A stretch of 64,000 nt of DNA from Pseudomonas gingeri (lineage in GTDB: Bacteria > Pseudomonadota > Gammaproteobacteria > Pseudomonadales > Pseudomonadaceae): contig NZ_JACAPR010000028.1 in assembly GCF_013385635.1 (NCBI RefSeq), positions 1 to 64,000 of the forward strand. Reading direction: 5' to 3'. Made by a program: the position numbers and the translations under genes. Positions 34,614 through 43,716 of the stretch are shown in pieces; the first letter of the stretch is position 1; the number at the start of each line of letters is the position of its first letter. The notes under the pieces were generated by a model. That model did not search any database, was not told where the DNA came from, and saw nothing but the letters and a program-made list of their open reading frames with translations.

Positions 34614-35120
34614 TCAGGGCTTGAGCATCAGCCAGTCCCGTTGCACATCGTTGCCGCACTGGAAGGTCGTCTGGCCGACGATGCGAAATCCCTGGCGCTC
34701 GTAGAAGCGGATCGCCCGTGGGTTTTCTTCACTGACGCTCAAGCGCACCGGCCCCGCCAGGTACTTCAGGGATTCGCTCATGAGAAACCCGGCGGCGCCC
34801 GAACCATGCTGTTCCGGCACCACGTAGCAGCGGGTGAACTCCTGCGCCGCGTCAGCCGCCTCGACCCCCACAGGTCCGGGTTCGGGGGTCAGCAGGCTGT
34901 AGCCGATCAGTTGCTGGTCCAGCTCAAGCACCAGGAGGATTTTCCCCGGTTGTTGCAACAACTCGCGAAAATGCACCGGCTGCAATTGCGCTTCGATATG
35001 CCGGGCGATTTCCAGCGCCGGCGTGCTGGCCGGACAGGCCAGGGCAAAGGTCCGGCAGGCGATATGACTGAGCGGATCGCAGTCCGCCACAGTAGCAGGA
35101 CGTATCTGCAAAGGCTTCAT
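34614..35120 (-). CDS. GNAT-family N-acetyltransferase
   Basis: 168-residue acetyl-CoA-dependent acyltransferase. Motif A lies in YVVPEQHGSGAAGFLMSESL, and the C-terminal part has SEENPRAIRFYERQGFRIVG, both typical of GNAT proteins. ATG 35120 overlaps the stop of the M48 protease gene by 4 nt (ATGA), so lemA, protease and acetyltransferase form one operon. The acyl acceptor is unknown; an operon partner of a membrane-quality protease might modify proteins. Confidence 0.85.
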   Translation of the reverse strand: MKPLQIRPATVADCDPLSHIACRTFALACPASTPALEIARHIEAQLQPVHFRELLQQPGKILLVLELDQQLIGYSLLTPEPGPVGVEAADAAQEFTRCYVVPEQHGSGAAGFLMSESLKYLAGPVRLSVSEENPRAIRFYERQGFRIVGQTTFQCGNDVQRDWLMLKP

Positions 35121-37033
35121 GGGCGGCGCGCCTCCCCCGTCGTCAGCAACGGTGGCATAGGGCAATCGAGGATATCCGCCACTGCCCGCATCAATTCGGC
35201 CTCGGCGGCCGTGACCTGACCATCATGGCCGATGCAGCGCGCCATGGCCTTGAGCAGTTGCGGTTTCTGCAGCGGCAGCAACTGGGTCAGGCGGCGCAAG
35301 GCCGCTTCCAGGGCCTTCAGGTCACTGGCGTCGTTGAACGCCGGCACGGCGAACGGTAGCCCGGCGCAGCCATGGGCAAAGGCCTCGCCCGCTTGCCGGG
35401 GATCGGCCTGCCCGGCCCGACTGAGAAACGACAGCAGCACCGCTACTTCGTCGACCAGCGACTCCAGGCGATACTTGCCGGTCACCGAACGCAGCCCTTC
35501 GACATTGCGCTCGACGATGCGCAGCAGCGTCCACTCCAGCAGCTCGACGCGGTCGTCGGCGCGGATCAGCAAGGCCATGTTCTGTTTCACCGCGGCGAAC
35601 TCGCTCTTGCCCAGTTGCTTGAGCGCCGGTATCGCCAGGTCGATCAGCGCCAGACGCTGCCCCTGGGGCAACTCGCGCAAAGGACCGCGCAGGGACTCCA
35701 GGCGGCTCGCCAGCGGCGGGCTCAGGTGTTTGCGCAACAGATCGAGTTGCTGCTCTTGCAGGAACTCCACCGGGTCCAGCAACAGCCCATAGACCAGAGC
35801 CTGGGCCCCTTCGCTGCTGTGAGCCGCCTGCTTCAGCGGCTCGGGCAAGGCCTGCAGGGTATCCTGGGCCACCTGCAGATGCGCCAGGCCGGGATCGCCG
35901 ATGGCCGCGATCGACTCGGTCACGGCACCACCGCTGAAGGCGGCGGCGACAGTCGAGCGGGACGCTTGCATCCACTGGGCGGTCGGGTCCGCTGCCATGC
36001 TGTCGGCCACGGACAACGCTGCCACCTCCGGATAGCGCCCGTCCCAGCCCGGCTCGACCCGACGAATGCGCTCCGCCAACGGTGGATGGGTGGCGAACAG
36101 GCCGTCCATGGCGGACTTGATTCCCGCGCCGAAATACAGGTGGCTGAATTCGGCGGCATTCGAAGCCTGCAACTGCGAGCCGGCCGCGTGGCCGCCGATC
36201 TTCTTCAGGGCGCCGCCGATACTGTCGGGGTTGCGGGTGAACTGTACCGCCGAGGCATCGGCGAGGAATTCCCGCTGGCGGCTGACCGCCGCCTTGATCA
36301 GGTTGCCGAAAAACGTCCCGGCGTAACCGAGCACCAGCAACGTCAGGCCGAGGACGAACTTGAGCATCACGCCCTTGTTGCTGTCCGAAGAGGAACTGCG
36401 CGAGCTCGAATCGCTGCGCAACACCCACTGACCGATCAGGCCGATCAGCAGAATGCCGTGGAGCAAGGCGATCAGGCGCATGTTCAGACGCATGTCGCCG
36501 TTGTAGATATGGCTGAACTCATGGGCGATCACCCCCTGCAACTCTTCGCGGCTCAGCAGGCCGATGGCGCCACGGGTCACGCCGATCACCGCGTCCTTGG
36601 GACTCAGGCCGGCGGCGAAGGCGTTGATGCCGGTATCGTCGAGGACATACACCGACGGCACCGGCGTGCCCGAGGCCAGGGCCATTTCCTCGACGACATT
36701 GAGCAGGCGGCGTTCCTCGAAGTTCTGCGGCGAGAGGTTGATCAGGCGCCCGCCCAGGCTTTCGGCAACCACCTTGCCGCCGCCATTCAATTGCACGCGC
36801 TTGTACAGGCTGCCGCCGAGGACCACGGCGATCACCACCAACGCCACGCTGCCGACCAGCGAGGTATCGAAGATCGGCGCACCACGGCGGCTCGAAGGCT
36901 CGCCATAGAAATGCCAGATCAGGGTCAGGGCGAGACTGGTCAGGGCGACCAGGCAGGTGACCGCCAGCGCCATCAGCAGGACCAGGCGCCCGGTCTGACG
37001 CCGGGCGCGGTCCTGGTGTTCAAAGAAATTCAT
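35117..37033 (-). CDS. M48 family (HtpX-like) membrane metalloprotease
   Basis: 638-residue zinc protease. Two N-terminal membrane helices are at residues ~17-42 and ~58-78. The active site is HEFSH at 171-175 in GVIAHEFSHIYNGDMRLN, with the third ligand probably Glu in QREFLADASAVQF. Two more hydrophobic segments flank a serine-rich loop (SDSSSRSSSSDS). The ~300-residue C-terminal extension beyond the HtpX-like core is characteristic of the version paired with LemA. Encoded 24 nt after lemA, overlapping the GNAT gene. Probably membrane protein quality control. Confidence 0.9.
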   Translation of the reverse strand: MNFFEHQDRARRQTGRLVLLMALAVTCLVALTSLALTLIWHFYGEPSSRRGAPIFDTSLVGSVALVVIAVVLGGSLYKRVQLNGGGKVVAESLGGRLINLSPQNFEERRLLNVVEEMALASGTPVPSVYVLDDTGINAFAAGLSPKDAVIGVTRGAIGLLSREELQGVIAHEFSHIYNGDMRLNMRLIALLHGILLIGLIGQWVLRSDSSSRSSSSDSNKGVMLKFVLGLTLLVLGYAGTFFGNLIKAAVSRQREFLADASAVQFTRNPDSIGGALKKIGGHAAGSQLQASNAAEFSHLYFGAGIKSAMDGLFATHPPLAERIRRVEPGWDGRYPEVAALSVADSMAADPTAQWMQASRSTVAAAFSGGAVTESIAAIGDPGLAHLQVAQDTLQALPEPLKQAAHSSEGAQALVYGLLLDPVEFLQEQQLDLLRKHLSPPLASRLESLRGPLRELPQGQRLALIDLAIPALKQLGKSEFAAVKQNMALLIRADDRVELLEWTLLRIVERNVEGLRSVTGKYRLESLVDEVAVLLSFLSRAGQADPRQAGEAFAHGCAGLPFAVPAFNDASDLKALEAALRRLTQLLPLQKPQLLKAMARCIGHDGQVTAAEAELMRAVADILDCPMPPLLTTGEARRP

Positions 37034-37057
37034 CGGGCCGTCCGTGGGTAACGCTGA

Positions 37058-37651
37058 TTAGAACGACACCTTGGGGGCGGCCTGGATCTCGGCGCTGTCG
37101 GCAAACTCCAGCAGGCTGGCGTCGGCCCCATGACCAAACTTCGCGGCGAAGAATACCGGCGGGAAGGTCTGCTTGTAGGTGTTGTATTCCATCACCGAGT
37201 CATTGAAGGCCTGGCGGGCGAAGGCCACCTTGTTCTCGGTGCTGCTCAGCTCTTCGCTGAGTTGTTGCATGTTCTCGGAAGCCTTGAGGTCCGGGTAGGC
37301 TTCGAGGGTCACGTTCAGGCGCCCCAGGGCGCTGTTGAGCAGGCCCTCGGCACTGCCCAGCCTGGCCATGCTGCCCGCCTCGCCCGGCTGGGCCGCGGCG
37401 GCCTTGAGACCGGTGACGGCCTGGTTGCGCGCGTTGATCACCGCTTCCAGGGTCTCGCGTTCATGGGCCATGTAGCCCTTGGCGGTTTCCACCAGGTTGG
37501 GGATCAGGTCATGGCGACGCTTGAGCTGCACTTCGATCTGCGCGAAAGCATTCTTGAAGCGGTTACGCAGGGTCACCAGCTTGTTGTAGATGCCGATGAC
37601 GTAGAAGACCACGATGGCGATGATGGCCAGGAGGATCAGGGTGGAGACCAT
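37058..37651 (-). CDS. lemA: LemA family protein
   Basis: 197-residue protein with one N-terminal membrane helix (STLILLAIIAIVVFYVIGIY) followed by the LemA helical domain (YNKLVTLRNRFKNAFAQIEV, then LKRRHDLIPNLVETAKGYM). First gene of the lemA-M48 protease-GNAT operon. LemA proteins are widespread and usually sit beside an M48 or TPM-domain protein; the role is poorly defined, probably cell-envelope stress. It is unrelated to the GacS sensor once also called LemA. Confidence 0.92.
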   Translation of the reverse strand: MVSTLILLAIIAIVVFYVIGIYNKLVTLRNRFKNAFAQIEVQLKRRHDLIPNLVETAKGYMAHERETLEAVINARNQAVTGLKAAAAQPGEAGSMARLGSAEGLLNSALGRLNVTLEAYPDLKASENMQQLSEELSSTENKVAFARQAFNDSVMEYNTYKQTFPPVFFAAKFGHGADASLLEFADSAEIQAAPKVSF

Positions 37652-37940
37652 GGCGATGTCCTTATCTGCGTTGGAGGGTGGTGGGCGATGTTAGCGTAAA
37701 ACGCTCGTTGGGTCGTGCCAACGGTGACTCAAGATCATAAACCGGAGCGGCGATACGGAAACGGAGTAACTTTCTGGAAACAGAACGCTGATGCTGATGG
37801 CCTCTTCGCGGGCAAGCCCCCACCATGTCAGTGGCGACCTGCAGATAGGTGCCACCACGCGACCCCGTGGGAGTGGGCTTGCCCACGAAGGCCAGCGGAA
37901 GAACAGCACCGAATCCGCCTATGCCCTCAACCACCGTTCA
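37652..37940. repeat. Intergenic region with inverted REP-like arms
   Basis: Between lemA and ilvE. Contains TTCGCGGGCAAGCCCCCACC (~37806-37825) and the inverted GGGAGTGGGCTTGCCCACGA (~37869-37888), a diverged REP pair. The lemA promoter should lie at 37660-37780; no clear elements were identified. Confidence 0.65.
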
Positions 37941-37945
37941 AACAA

Positions 37946-37977
37946 AAGACCCGGCATGATCACTCATGCCGGGTCTT
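37946..37977 (-). terminator. Rho-independent terminator of ilvE
   Basis: Perfect 14-bp stem AAGACCCGGCATGA / TCATGCCGGGTCTT (37946-37959 and 37964-37977) with a 4-nt loop. On the minus strand it is followed by TTTTGTTTG, an adequate U tract, and it lies about 30 nt beyond the ilvE stop. Confidence 0.9.
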
Positions 37978-38008
37978 GTGCACTGCCCGAATCAGGGAGT
38001 CAGGTCAT

Positions 38009-39028
38009 TCAGACCTTGACGATCCAACCCGCCGGCGCTTCGACGTCACCGGTCTGCACGCCGGTCAGTTCCTTGTACAGGCGCTGGGTCACAGGCCCGA
38101 CTTCGGTTTCACTGTGGAACACGTGCAGCTTGCCGTTGTACTCGATCCCGCCGATCGGCGTGATCACCGCGGCAGTGCCGCAGGCGCCGGCTTCGCTGAA
38201 GTCGGCGATCTTGTCGATCAGCACATCGCCTTCGACCACCTTCAGGCCCAGGCGCGATTGCGCCAGCTCGATCAACGACAGGCGGGTGATGCCTGGCAGC
38301 ACCGAAGGCGACTTCGGTGTGACGAATTCGTTGTTGGCGGTGATGCCGAAGAAGTTGGCCGAGCCCACTTCCTCGATCTTCGAATGGGTCAGCGGGTCCA
38401 GGTAGATGCTGTCGGCAAAGCCGAGCTTCTTGGCTTCGGAGCCCGGCAGCAGGCTGGCCGCGTAGTTGCCGCCGACCTTGGCCGCGCCGGTACCCTGGGG
38501 CGCCGCACGGTCATAGCTGGAAATCACGAAGTTGTGCGGCTTCATGCCGCCCTTGAAGTAGGCACCCACCGGGATACAGAACACCGAGAAGATGAACTCC
38601 GGCGCGGTACGCACGCCGATATTGTCGCCCACGCCGATGACGAACGGACGCAGGTACAGGGCACCGCCGGTACCGTAGGGAGGAATGAAACGCTCGTTGG
38701 CCTTGACCACCTGCTTGCAGGCTTCGATAAAGGCTTCGGTCGACGGCGCCGGCATCAGCAGGCGGGCACAGCTGCGCTGCATGCGCGCAGCGTTCTGGTC
38801 AGGCCGGAACAGGTTGATCGAACCATCCTTGCAACGGTAGGCCTTCAGGCCTTCGAAACATTGCTGGCCGTAATGCAGCGCGGTCGAACCTTCGCTGATG
38901 TGCAGGACGTTGTCTTCGGTCAACGAACCGTTGTCCCACTCGCCGTTACGGAAGTACGACAGATAGCGCTTGTCGGTCTTGATGTAATCGAAACCCAGCT
39001 TGTCCCAGTTAATGCTTTCCTGACCCAT
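38009..39028 (-). CDS. ilvE: Branched-chain amino acid aminotransferase
   Basis: 339-residue PLP enzyme of fold class IV that transaminates leucine, isoleucine and valine with 2-oxoglutarate. Diagnostic parts are SYFRNGEWDNGSLTEDN, the PLP lysine region GTGAAKVGGNYAASL, and EVGSANFFGITANNEFVTP. ATG 39028 (MGQESINWDKLGF) is the family start; the longer frame is noncoding. It is a stand-alone gene with its own terminator. The length of ~340 is that of the larger bacterial/eukaryotic-like subfamily. Confidence 0.95.
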   Translation of the reverse strand: MGQESINWDKLGFDYIKTDKRYLSYFRNGEWDNGSLTEDNVLHISEGSTALHYGQQCFEGLKAYRCKDGSINLFRPDQNAARMQRSCARLLMPAPSTEAFIEACKQVVKANERFIPPYGTGGALYLRPFVIGVGDNIGVRTAPEFIFSVFCIPVGAYFKGGMKPHNFVISSYDRAAPQGTGAAKVGGNYAASLLPGSEAKKLGFADSIYLDPLTHSKIEEVGSANFFGITANNEFVTPKSPSVLPGITRLSLIELAQSRLGLKVVEGDVLIDKIADFSEAGACGTAAVITPIGGIEYNGKLHVFHSETEVGPVTQRLYKELTGVQTGDVEAPAGWIVKV

Positions 39029-39186
39029 GGCACCCTCAATCATCTGATAACCGCCCGGATACCCCGGGCTTATGACATTTTTTCCGCAGGCAACCACAAT
39101 ACTCTATTCGGACAGGAAATCGCAGCCTGGACGGCGTGCATGTCCTACATGCGTTTATGCACGGTGCGCACTGGCGGTGCCGAATC

Positions 39187-40254
39187 TCAGTCGATACGAG
39201 CCTTTGGCGACGCATGGCGACCGAGACGGTACTGGTTGTTGCCGCTGCGCTTGGCTTCGTACATCGCCAGGTCGGCGGTGTGGATCAGCGTGTCCATGCT
39301 CGGTGCATGGTCGGGGAATACCGCGACGCCCAGGCTGGAACCGATCTGGGCCTGCTGGTCGCCGAGACTGATCGGCACCGACAGTTCGACAAGGATCTTC
39401 TCGCACAAGCGATGGACCTCTTCCGACAGACCGATGCCCTGCTGGGCCAACCCCTCGAGAATCAGCACGAACTCGTCGCCGCCGATACGCGCCACCGTGT
39501 CCGAGGCGCGCATCAGGTTTTTCAGGCGGGTCGCCGTGGTGATCAGCATGCGATCGCCAGCCGCGTGCCCGTAGGCATCGTTGATCTCCTTGAAACCATT
39601 CAGGTCGAGGAACACCAGGATCACCCGGGTTGCCCCCGTACGGGCACGCTCCAGGGCCATGCAGAGGCGTTCCTCCAGTACCAGGCGATTGGGCAGGCCG
39701 GTCAGCGCGTCGTTGTGGGCCAGGATTTGCAACTGGCTGGCCCAGGCCTTTTCCTCGGTGATATCGCGGACCACGCCCATCATCTTGATCGCCGTGTCGT
39801 GAACGTTCTTCACCACGTTGCCGGTTTCGCGCAGCCAGTGGATGCTGCCGTCCGGCCAGACCACCCGGTATTCCTCGTCGTGGTTCTCGCCGGTCTCGAT
39901 GCAGTGCAACTCCCCCGCGCGGACCCTCGCGCGGTCATCGGGATGCACGCTGGCACAGAACAACTCGTAGGACGGCACCACTTCGCCGACCTTGTAGCCG
40001 AACATGCCGTAGATGGCTTCCGACCAATAGAGTTTCTCGGTATCGACATCCCAGTCCCAGGTGCCGATCCGGGCAAAGTACTGGCTGCGCTTGAAGCGCT
40101 CGATATCGTCGCCCCGCCGCGCGCTTTCACTCAACGGGTACAGCAATGCCCGGCACTCGACCAGTTCGCGCCGGGCCTTGCGTTCACGACGCCAGAGTAC
40201 GGCGATCAGAAGGATCGCCGACACGGCGAAAGCCGCCTCGATCCATAAGGTCAT
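39187..40254 (-). CDS. PAS-GGDEF diguanylate cyclase
   Basis: About 355 residues: an N-terminal membrane helix (WIEAAFAVSAILLIAVLW), a PAS/PAC sensor domain (SQYFARIGTWDWDVDTEKLY to GVVRDITEEK), and a GGDEF domain with intact catalytic signature RIGGDEFVLIL and the entry motif HNDALTGLPNRL. It should make cyclic di-GMP from GTP. No EAL domain follows, and no RxxD inhibitory site was noticed. The start is uncertain: ATG 40254 is chosen, but a TTG at 40290 would add 12 residues; neither has a good ribosome site. Confidence 0.88.
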   Translation of the reverse strand: MTLWIEAAFAVSAILLIAVLWRRERKARRELVECRALLYPLSESARRGDDIERFKRSQYFARIGTWDWDVDTEKLYWSEAIYGMFGYKVGEVVPSYELFCASVHPDDRARVRAGELHCIETGENHDEEYRVVWPDGSIHWLRETGNVVKNVHDTAIKMMGVVRDITEEKAWASQLQILAHNDALTGLPNRLVLEERLCMALERARTGATRVILVFLDLNGFKEINDAYGHAAGDRMLITTATRLKNLMRASDTVARIGGDEFVLILEGLAQQGIGLSEEVHRLCEKILVELSVPISLGDQQAQIGSSLGVAVFPDHAPSMDTLIHTADLAMYEAKRSGNNQYRLGRHASPKARID

Positions 40255-40346
40255 CCTTGAAAGCCAGTCAACTTGAACATGGTCGGGCAACGAATAAATG
40301 GCCAGTGGCTATATTAATCCACACTGACCGTGTGCCCATGTTTTTT

Positions 40347-41255
40347 TTAGTGTCCCGCGACCTCGCCCAGCAATGACTGGTGAGCACAGACCCCGGCCAT
40401 GACCCCGGCCGCCGACGCCAGCGTTGCGTTGTGCATCGGGCTGGCGGCGTCCCCGGCGGCAAACACGCCCGGCACCGTGGTTTCCTTGCGTTCGTCCACC
40501 CGCAGATAGGGTCCGCTCGGCCCCTCGTCGAACTGGCAACCCAGTTGCTCGGCCAATGGACTGGCCATCCGGGTTTTCGGGCCGGTGAACAATGCCTGGA
40601 CTTCGATCACCCGCCCGTCGCTCAAGCGCACCGCCTCCAGGGCCGGTGCCCGTCCCAGCAACTCGACCACCGGGGTCCGCTCGATCTGCACGCCGCGCGC
40701 CTGCAACAGGGCCAGTTGCCCGGCATCCGGTTCGTGGAAGCCCTGGGTGAAATATACCGTCGGTCCCCAGTCCGGAATCATGCTCGCCTGGTGCGCCGAA
40801 AGCGCCATGGTGGCCAGCACACCCAGGGCACGGTCACGTACTTCATAGCCATGGCAGTACGGGCAATGCAGCACCGTCTTGCCCCAACGCGCCTGCAAGC
40901 CGGGAATCGCCGGCAACTCATCGTGCAGGCCGGTGGCCAGGACCAGCCGCGCCGCCCGCTCTTCCCGGCCATCGGCCAGCACCACGGCAAATCCGCTATC
41001 GAGCGGACGGGCCGAGACCACCTCGCCCTCGACGAATTCGACGGTCGGATAACACAGCAACTGGCGCAGTGCCTCGTCTCGGATCGCCTGGGGCGACTGG
41101 CCATCCTGGCCGAGAAAACCGTGGGACGTCACCGCGAACCGGTTGCGCGGCCGCCCCGAATCGACCAGCAACACCCGCTGACGGGCCCGGGCCAGTTGCA
41201 TGGCCGCCGACAACCCGGCAAAGCTGGCACCGACCACCACGATGAAATGAGACAT
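40347..41255 (-). CDS. Thioredoxin-reductase-like FAD oxidoreductase
   Basis: 302-residue flavoprotein. The FAD-binding Rossmann motif is VVVGASFAGLSAAMQLARAR, the redox-active pair lies in HCPYCHGYEV, and the C-terminal FAD motif is TVPGVFAAGDAAS. It resembles thioredoxin reductase in length and order, but its NADPH-binding part is divergent, as in stand-alone disulfide oxidoreductases beside Rrf2 or MarR genes. It is divergent from an Rrf2-type regulator, with a palindrome between them, so it is probably redox-stress controlled. Confidence 0.87.
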   Translation of the reverse strand: MSHFIVVVGASFAGLSAAMQLARARQRVLLVDSGRPRNRFAVTSHGFLGQDGQSPQAIRDEALRQLLCYPTVEFVEGEVVSARPLDSGFAVVLADGREERAARLVLATGLHDELPAIPGLQARWGKTVLHCPYCHGYEVRDRALGVLATMALSAHQASMIPDWGPTVYFTQGFHEPDAGQLALLQARGVQIERTPVVELLGRAPALEAVRLSDGRVIEVQALFTGPKTRMASPLAEQLGCQFDEGPSGPYLRVDERKETTVPGVFAAGDAASPMHNATLASAAGVMAGVCAHQSLLGEVAGH

Positions 41256-41322
41256 GGGTAGAACTCCTCGTCGATTGAAATCACGAAACTTTATAAGTTA
41301 CATAATAAACACTCGTCAACTC

Positions 41323-41343
41323 CTGTAACTCGTCTTGTTACAG
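41323..41343. promoter_or_regulatory. Palindromic operator between flavoprotein and Rrf2 genes
   Basis: CTGTAAC at 41323-41329 and GTTACAG at 41337-41343 form a perfect 7-bp inverted repeat with a 7-nt spacer. A further half-site, GTTACA, is at 41297-41302. Its place in the 141-nt divergent region suggests the binding site of the Rrf2-type protein. Confidence 0.6.
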
Positions 41344-41396
41344 ACGGTCGATTTTGCTATACGTGCGCAGTGTTTTTTCACCAGCGAAACCCGCCC

Positions 41397-41882
41397 ATGC
41401 GCAACGACAGTCGCCTCTCCCGCATGCTCCACGTGCTGATCCACATGGACCAGCACGACCAGCGCACCACCTCCGAAACCATCGCGCAAATGCTGCGCAC
41501 CAACCCGGTGGTGGTGCGCCGGACCATGGCCGGCCTGCGCGATCACGGTTACGTGCACTCGGAAAAAGGCCACGGCGGCGGCTGGACCCCGGCCCGACCC
41601 CTGGGCGAGATCACCCTGCTCGACATCCATCGGGCCCTCGGCGCCCCCGAAGTGTTCGCCATGGGTCTGTCGAAGGAGGAACCGCAGTGCCTGGTGGAAC
41701 AGGCGGTCAATGCGCGGCTGACCGATGTCGTGCAGGAAGCCGAGGCGCTGCTGGTCCAACGCCTCGGGCAAGTGACCGTGGCCGAGCTGGCGAGCGACTT
41801 CGAGCAGCGCCTGGCGCAGAAACGCCTGGAAAACCCCGACCTGGAAATCACTCATGGGCTGCCGACCCTGGAGAAGTCATGA
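41397..41882 (+). CDS. Rrf2-family transcriptional regulator
   Basis: 161-residue winged-helix regulator starting MRNDSRLSRMLHVLIHMDQH. The recognition part TSETIAQMLRTNPVVVRRTM and the wing KGHGGGWTPARPLGEITLLD are typical of Rrf2. It lacks the three clustered cysteines of the Fe-S members (only one cysteine, in EPQCLVEQ), so it is nearer the YwnA-type. Divergent from the flavoprotein and overlapping the downstream FKBP gene by 4 nt. Confidence 0.87.
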   Translation: MRNDSRLSRMLHVLIHMDQHDQRTTSETIAQMLRTNPVVVRRTMAGLRDHGYVHSEKGHGGGWTPARPLGEITLLDIHRALGAPEVFAMGLSKEEPQCLVEQAVNARLTDVVQEAEALLVQRLGQVTVAELASDFEQRLAQKRLENPDLEITHGLPTLEKS

Positions 41883-42223
41883 CAGACACTGAACTGCAGG
41901 TGACCGACCTGCTGGAAGGCGACGGCAAGGCCGTGGTCAAGGGCGCACTGATCACCACCCATTATCGCGGCACGCTTGCCGACGGCAGCGAGTTCGATTC
42001 GTCCCATGCCCGTGGCAAGCCGTTCCAGTGCGTGATCGGCACCGGGCGGGTAATCAAGGGCTGGGATATCGGCCTGATGGGCATGAAGGTCGGCGGCAAG
42101 CGCCAGCTGTTCGTACCGGCGCACCTGGCCTACGGTGAACGCGGCATGGGCTCGCGCGTCGCCCCGGGTGCCGACCTGAGCTTTGAAATCGAGTTGCTGG
42201 AAGTGCTGACCCGGGATGACTGA
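41879..42223 (+). CDS. FKBP-type peptidyl-prolyl isomerase
   Basis: 114-residue single-domain FKBP. Family residues appear in HYRGTLADGSEFDSSHARGK, VIKGWDIGLMGMKVGGKRQL and PAHLAYGERGMGSRVAPGAD. It has no signal peptide, so it is cytoplasmic. The ATG lies inside the Rrf2 stop (ATGA), so both are translated from one message. A proline isomerase linked to a redox regulator and a disulfide-type flavoprotein points to a protein-folding stress response. Confidence 0.93.
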   Translation: MTDTELQVTDLLEGDGKAVVKGALITTHYRGTLADGSEFDSSHARGKPFQCVIGTGRVIKGWDIGLMGMKVGGKRQLFVPAHLAYGERGMGSRVAPGADLSFEIELLEVLTRDD

Positions 42224-42229
42224 GCAAAC

Positions 42230-42685
42230 CTAGGGTGCCAGCCGCCGTTCCATGACGATGGTGCGCTCTTCACCGTGCCAGGTATCGCCCACGGCCTCGA
42301 ATCCCAAGCGTGCATAAAAGCCTTCGGCGGTCACGGTCGAAGGCACCTTCAACAGGCTCACGCCCGCCCCCAGGGCATACCGGACCACCTCGTCCATCAA
42401 GGCCTGGCCCACTCCGCAGCCCTGGGTATCCGGCGCCACGAACACCGTGCGTACCACCTCGCCGTCGAGGCTGGCGGTGCCGACGATCCGCTCCCCCGCC
42501 TGCGCTACCAGCACCGTGCGAATGCCCAGCAGGCTGCGCACGTCCTGCGGGCCGAAACTCTGCTCGACCCGGGCGATCACTTGCGCCGGATAGTCCGCGG
42601 CGTTGCTCTCGCGCAGCGCCTGGATAATCACCTGGCTGATGGCTTCGGCATCCTCGTCACGGGCAATGCGGATGCTGCATGGCAT
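42230..42685 (-). CDS. GNAT-family N-acetyltransferase
   Basis: 151-residue acetyltransferase (MPCSIRIARDEDAEAISQVI). Motif A is VFVAPDTQGCGVGQALMDEV, with the acetyl-CoA loop QGCGVG, and the C-terminus has AEGFYARLGFEAVGD. It is convergent with the FKBP gene, whose stop lies 6 nt away. Substrate unknown. Confidence 0.85.
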   Translation of the reverse strand: MPCSIRIARDEDAEAISQVIIQALRESNAADYPAQVIARVEQSFGPQDVRSLLGIRTVLVAQAGERIVGTASLDGEVVRTVFVAPDTQGCGVGQALMDEVVRYALGAGVSLLKVPSTVTAEGFYARLGFEAVGDTWHGEERTIVMERRLAP

Positions 42686-42876
42686 GGGGCTGGCCTCGAG
42701 TCCTTTCGTCAGGGTCCTATCCTACGTATCCCCGCTGCGGCTGCAAGGGTGCCGATCGAGAGCGACCTTGTCCCTGAAGAAACCCTGTGACTATCCTTGG
42801 CACTCAAATGTGCCGAAGCTCGAGATCGCTGTTGATGATCGACAGCGACTCAACCTTTCGCTACCGGAGATCTCCC

Positions 42877-43716
42877 ATGCCCGACCCGCAGGTCAGCGCG
42901 GCCCTGGAAACGCTCTTGCCGCTGATGGCCGAACAACCATTGCTGGTGCTGACCGGCGCCGGTATCAGCACCTCTTCCGGCATTCCCGACTACCGCGACA
43001 GCGACGGCGTGCGCCGGGGCAAGGCACCGATGATGATCCAGGAATTCCTCGGCTCGCCCCAGGCCCGCCGCCGCTACTGGGCCAGGGCCATGCTCGGTTG
43101 GCCACGGGTGCGCCAGGCCCGGCCGAATGCCGCCCACCGGGCCCTGGCCAGTCTGCAGGCGCAGCGGCACCTCAGCGGCCTGATCACCCAGAATGTCGAT
43201 ACCCTGCATGACCAGGCCGGCAGCCACGATGTCATCGAACTGCATGGCAGCCTGCACAAGGTGCTCTGCCTGGATTGCGGCGCCCGCCTGGAGCGCGATG
43301 CCGTCCAGCTCGCGCTGGAGGCGCAGAACCCTTATCTGCTGGAGGTCAATGCGATCCAGGCGCCCGACGGCGATACCCTGCTGGACGACGCTTTCGAATC
43401 GCGCTTCCAGGTGCCCCGCTGCCCGCAGTGCGACGGCGAACGCCTGAAGCCCGATGTGGTGTTCTTCGGCGAAAACGTCGCCCCGCTCACCGCCGCCAAG
43501 GCCCTGGTCAGCGCCGAACAGGCCGCGGGTCTGCTGGTGATCGGATCGTCGCTGATGGCCTACTCGGCTTTCCGCCTGTGCAAGCTGATCACCGAGCGCG
43601 GCAAGCCGCTGATCGCCATCAACCTGGGCAAGACCCGCGCCGATGACCTGCTCGACTTCAAGTTCGAAGCTTCCTGCGAACAGTTGCTGCCGCTGCTGGT
43701 CGAGCGCCTGGGCTGA
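42877..43716 (+). CDS. Sir2-family NAD-dependent protein deacylase
   Basis: 279-residue sirtuin. It has the NAD-binding GAGISTSSGIPDYRD, the TQNVDTLHDQAG segment with the active-site histidine in IELHGSLHKVLC, and two zinc-binding pairs, CLDC and CPQC. C-terminal NAD contacts are in GSSLMAYSAFRL and AINLGKTRADD. ATG 42877 was chosen for the CCGGAGATCTCCC ribosome site. It belongs to the class II bacterial/SIRT4-like group by the GIPDYRDxxG signature. Its TGA stop directly abuts the stop of the convergent hydrolase gene. Confidence 0.93.
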   Translation: MPDPQVSAALETLLPLMAEQPLLVLTGAGISTSSGIPDYRDSDGVRRGKAPMMIQEFLGSPQARRRYWARAMLGWPRVRQARPNAAHRALASLQAQRHLSGLITQNVDTLHDQAGSHDVIELHGSLHKVLCLDCGARLERDAVQLALEAQNPYLLEVNAIQAPDGDTLLDDAFESRFQVPRCPQCDGERLKPDVVFFGENVAPLTAAKALVSAEQAAGLLVIGSSLMAYSAFRLCKLITERGKPLIAINLGKTRADDLLDFKFEASCEQLLPLLVERLG

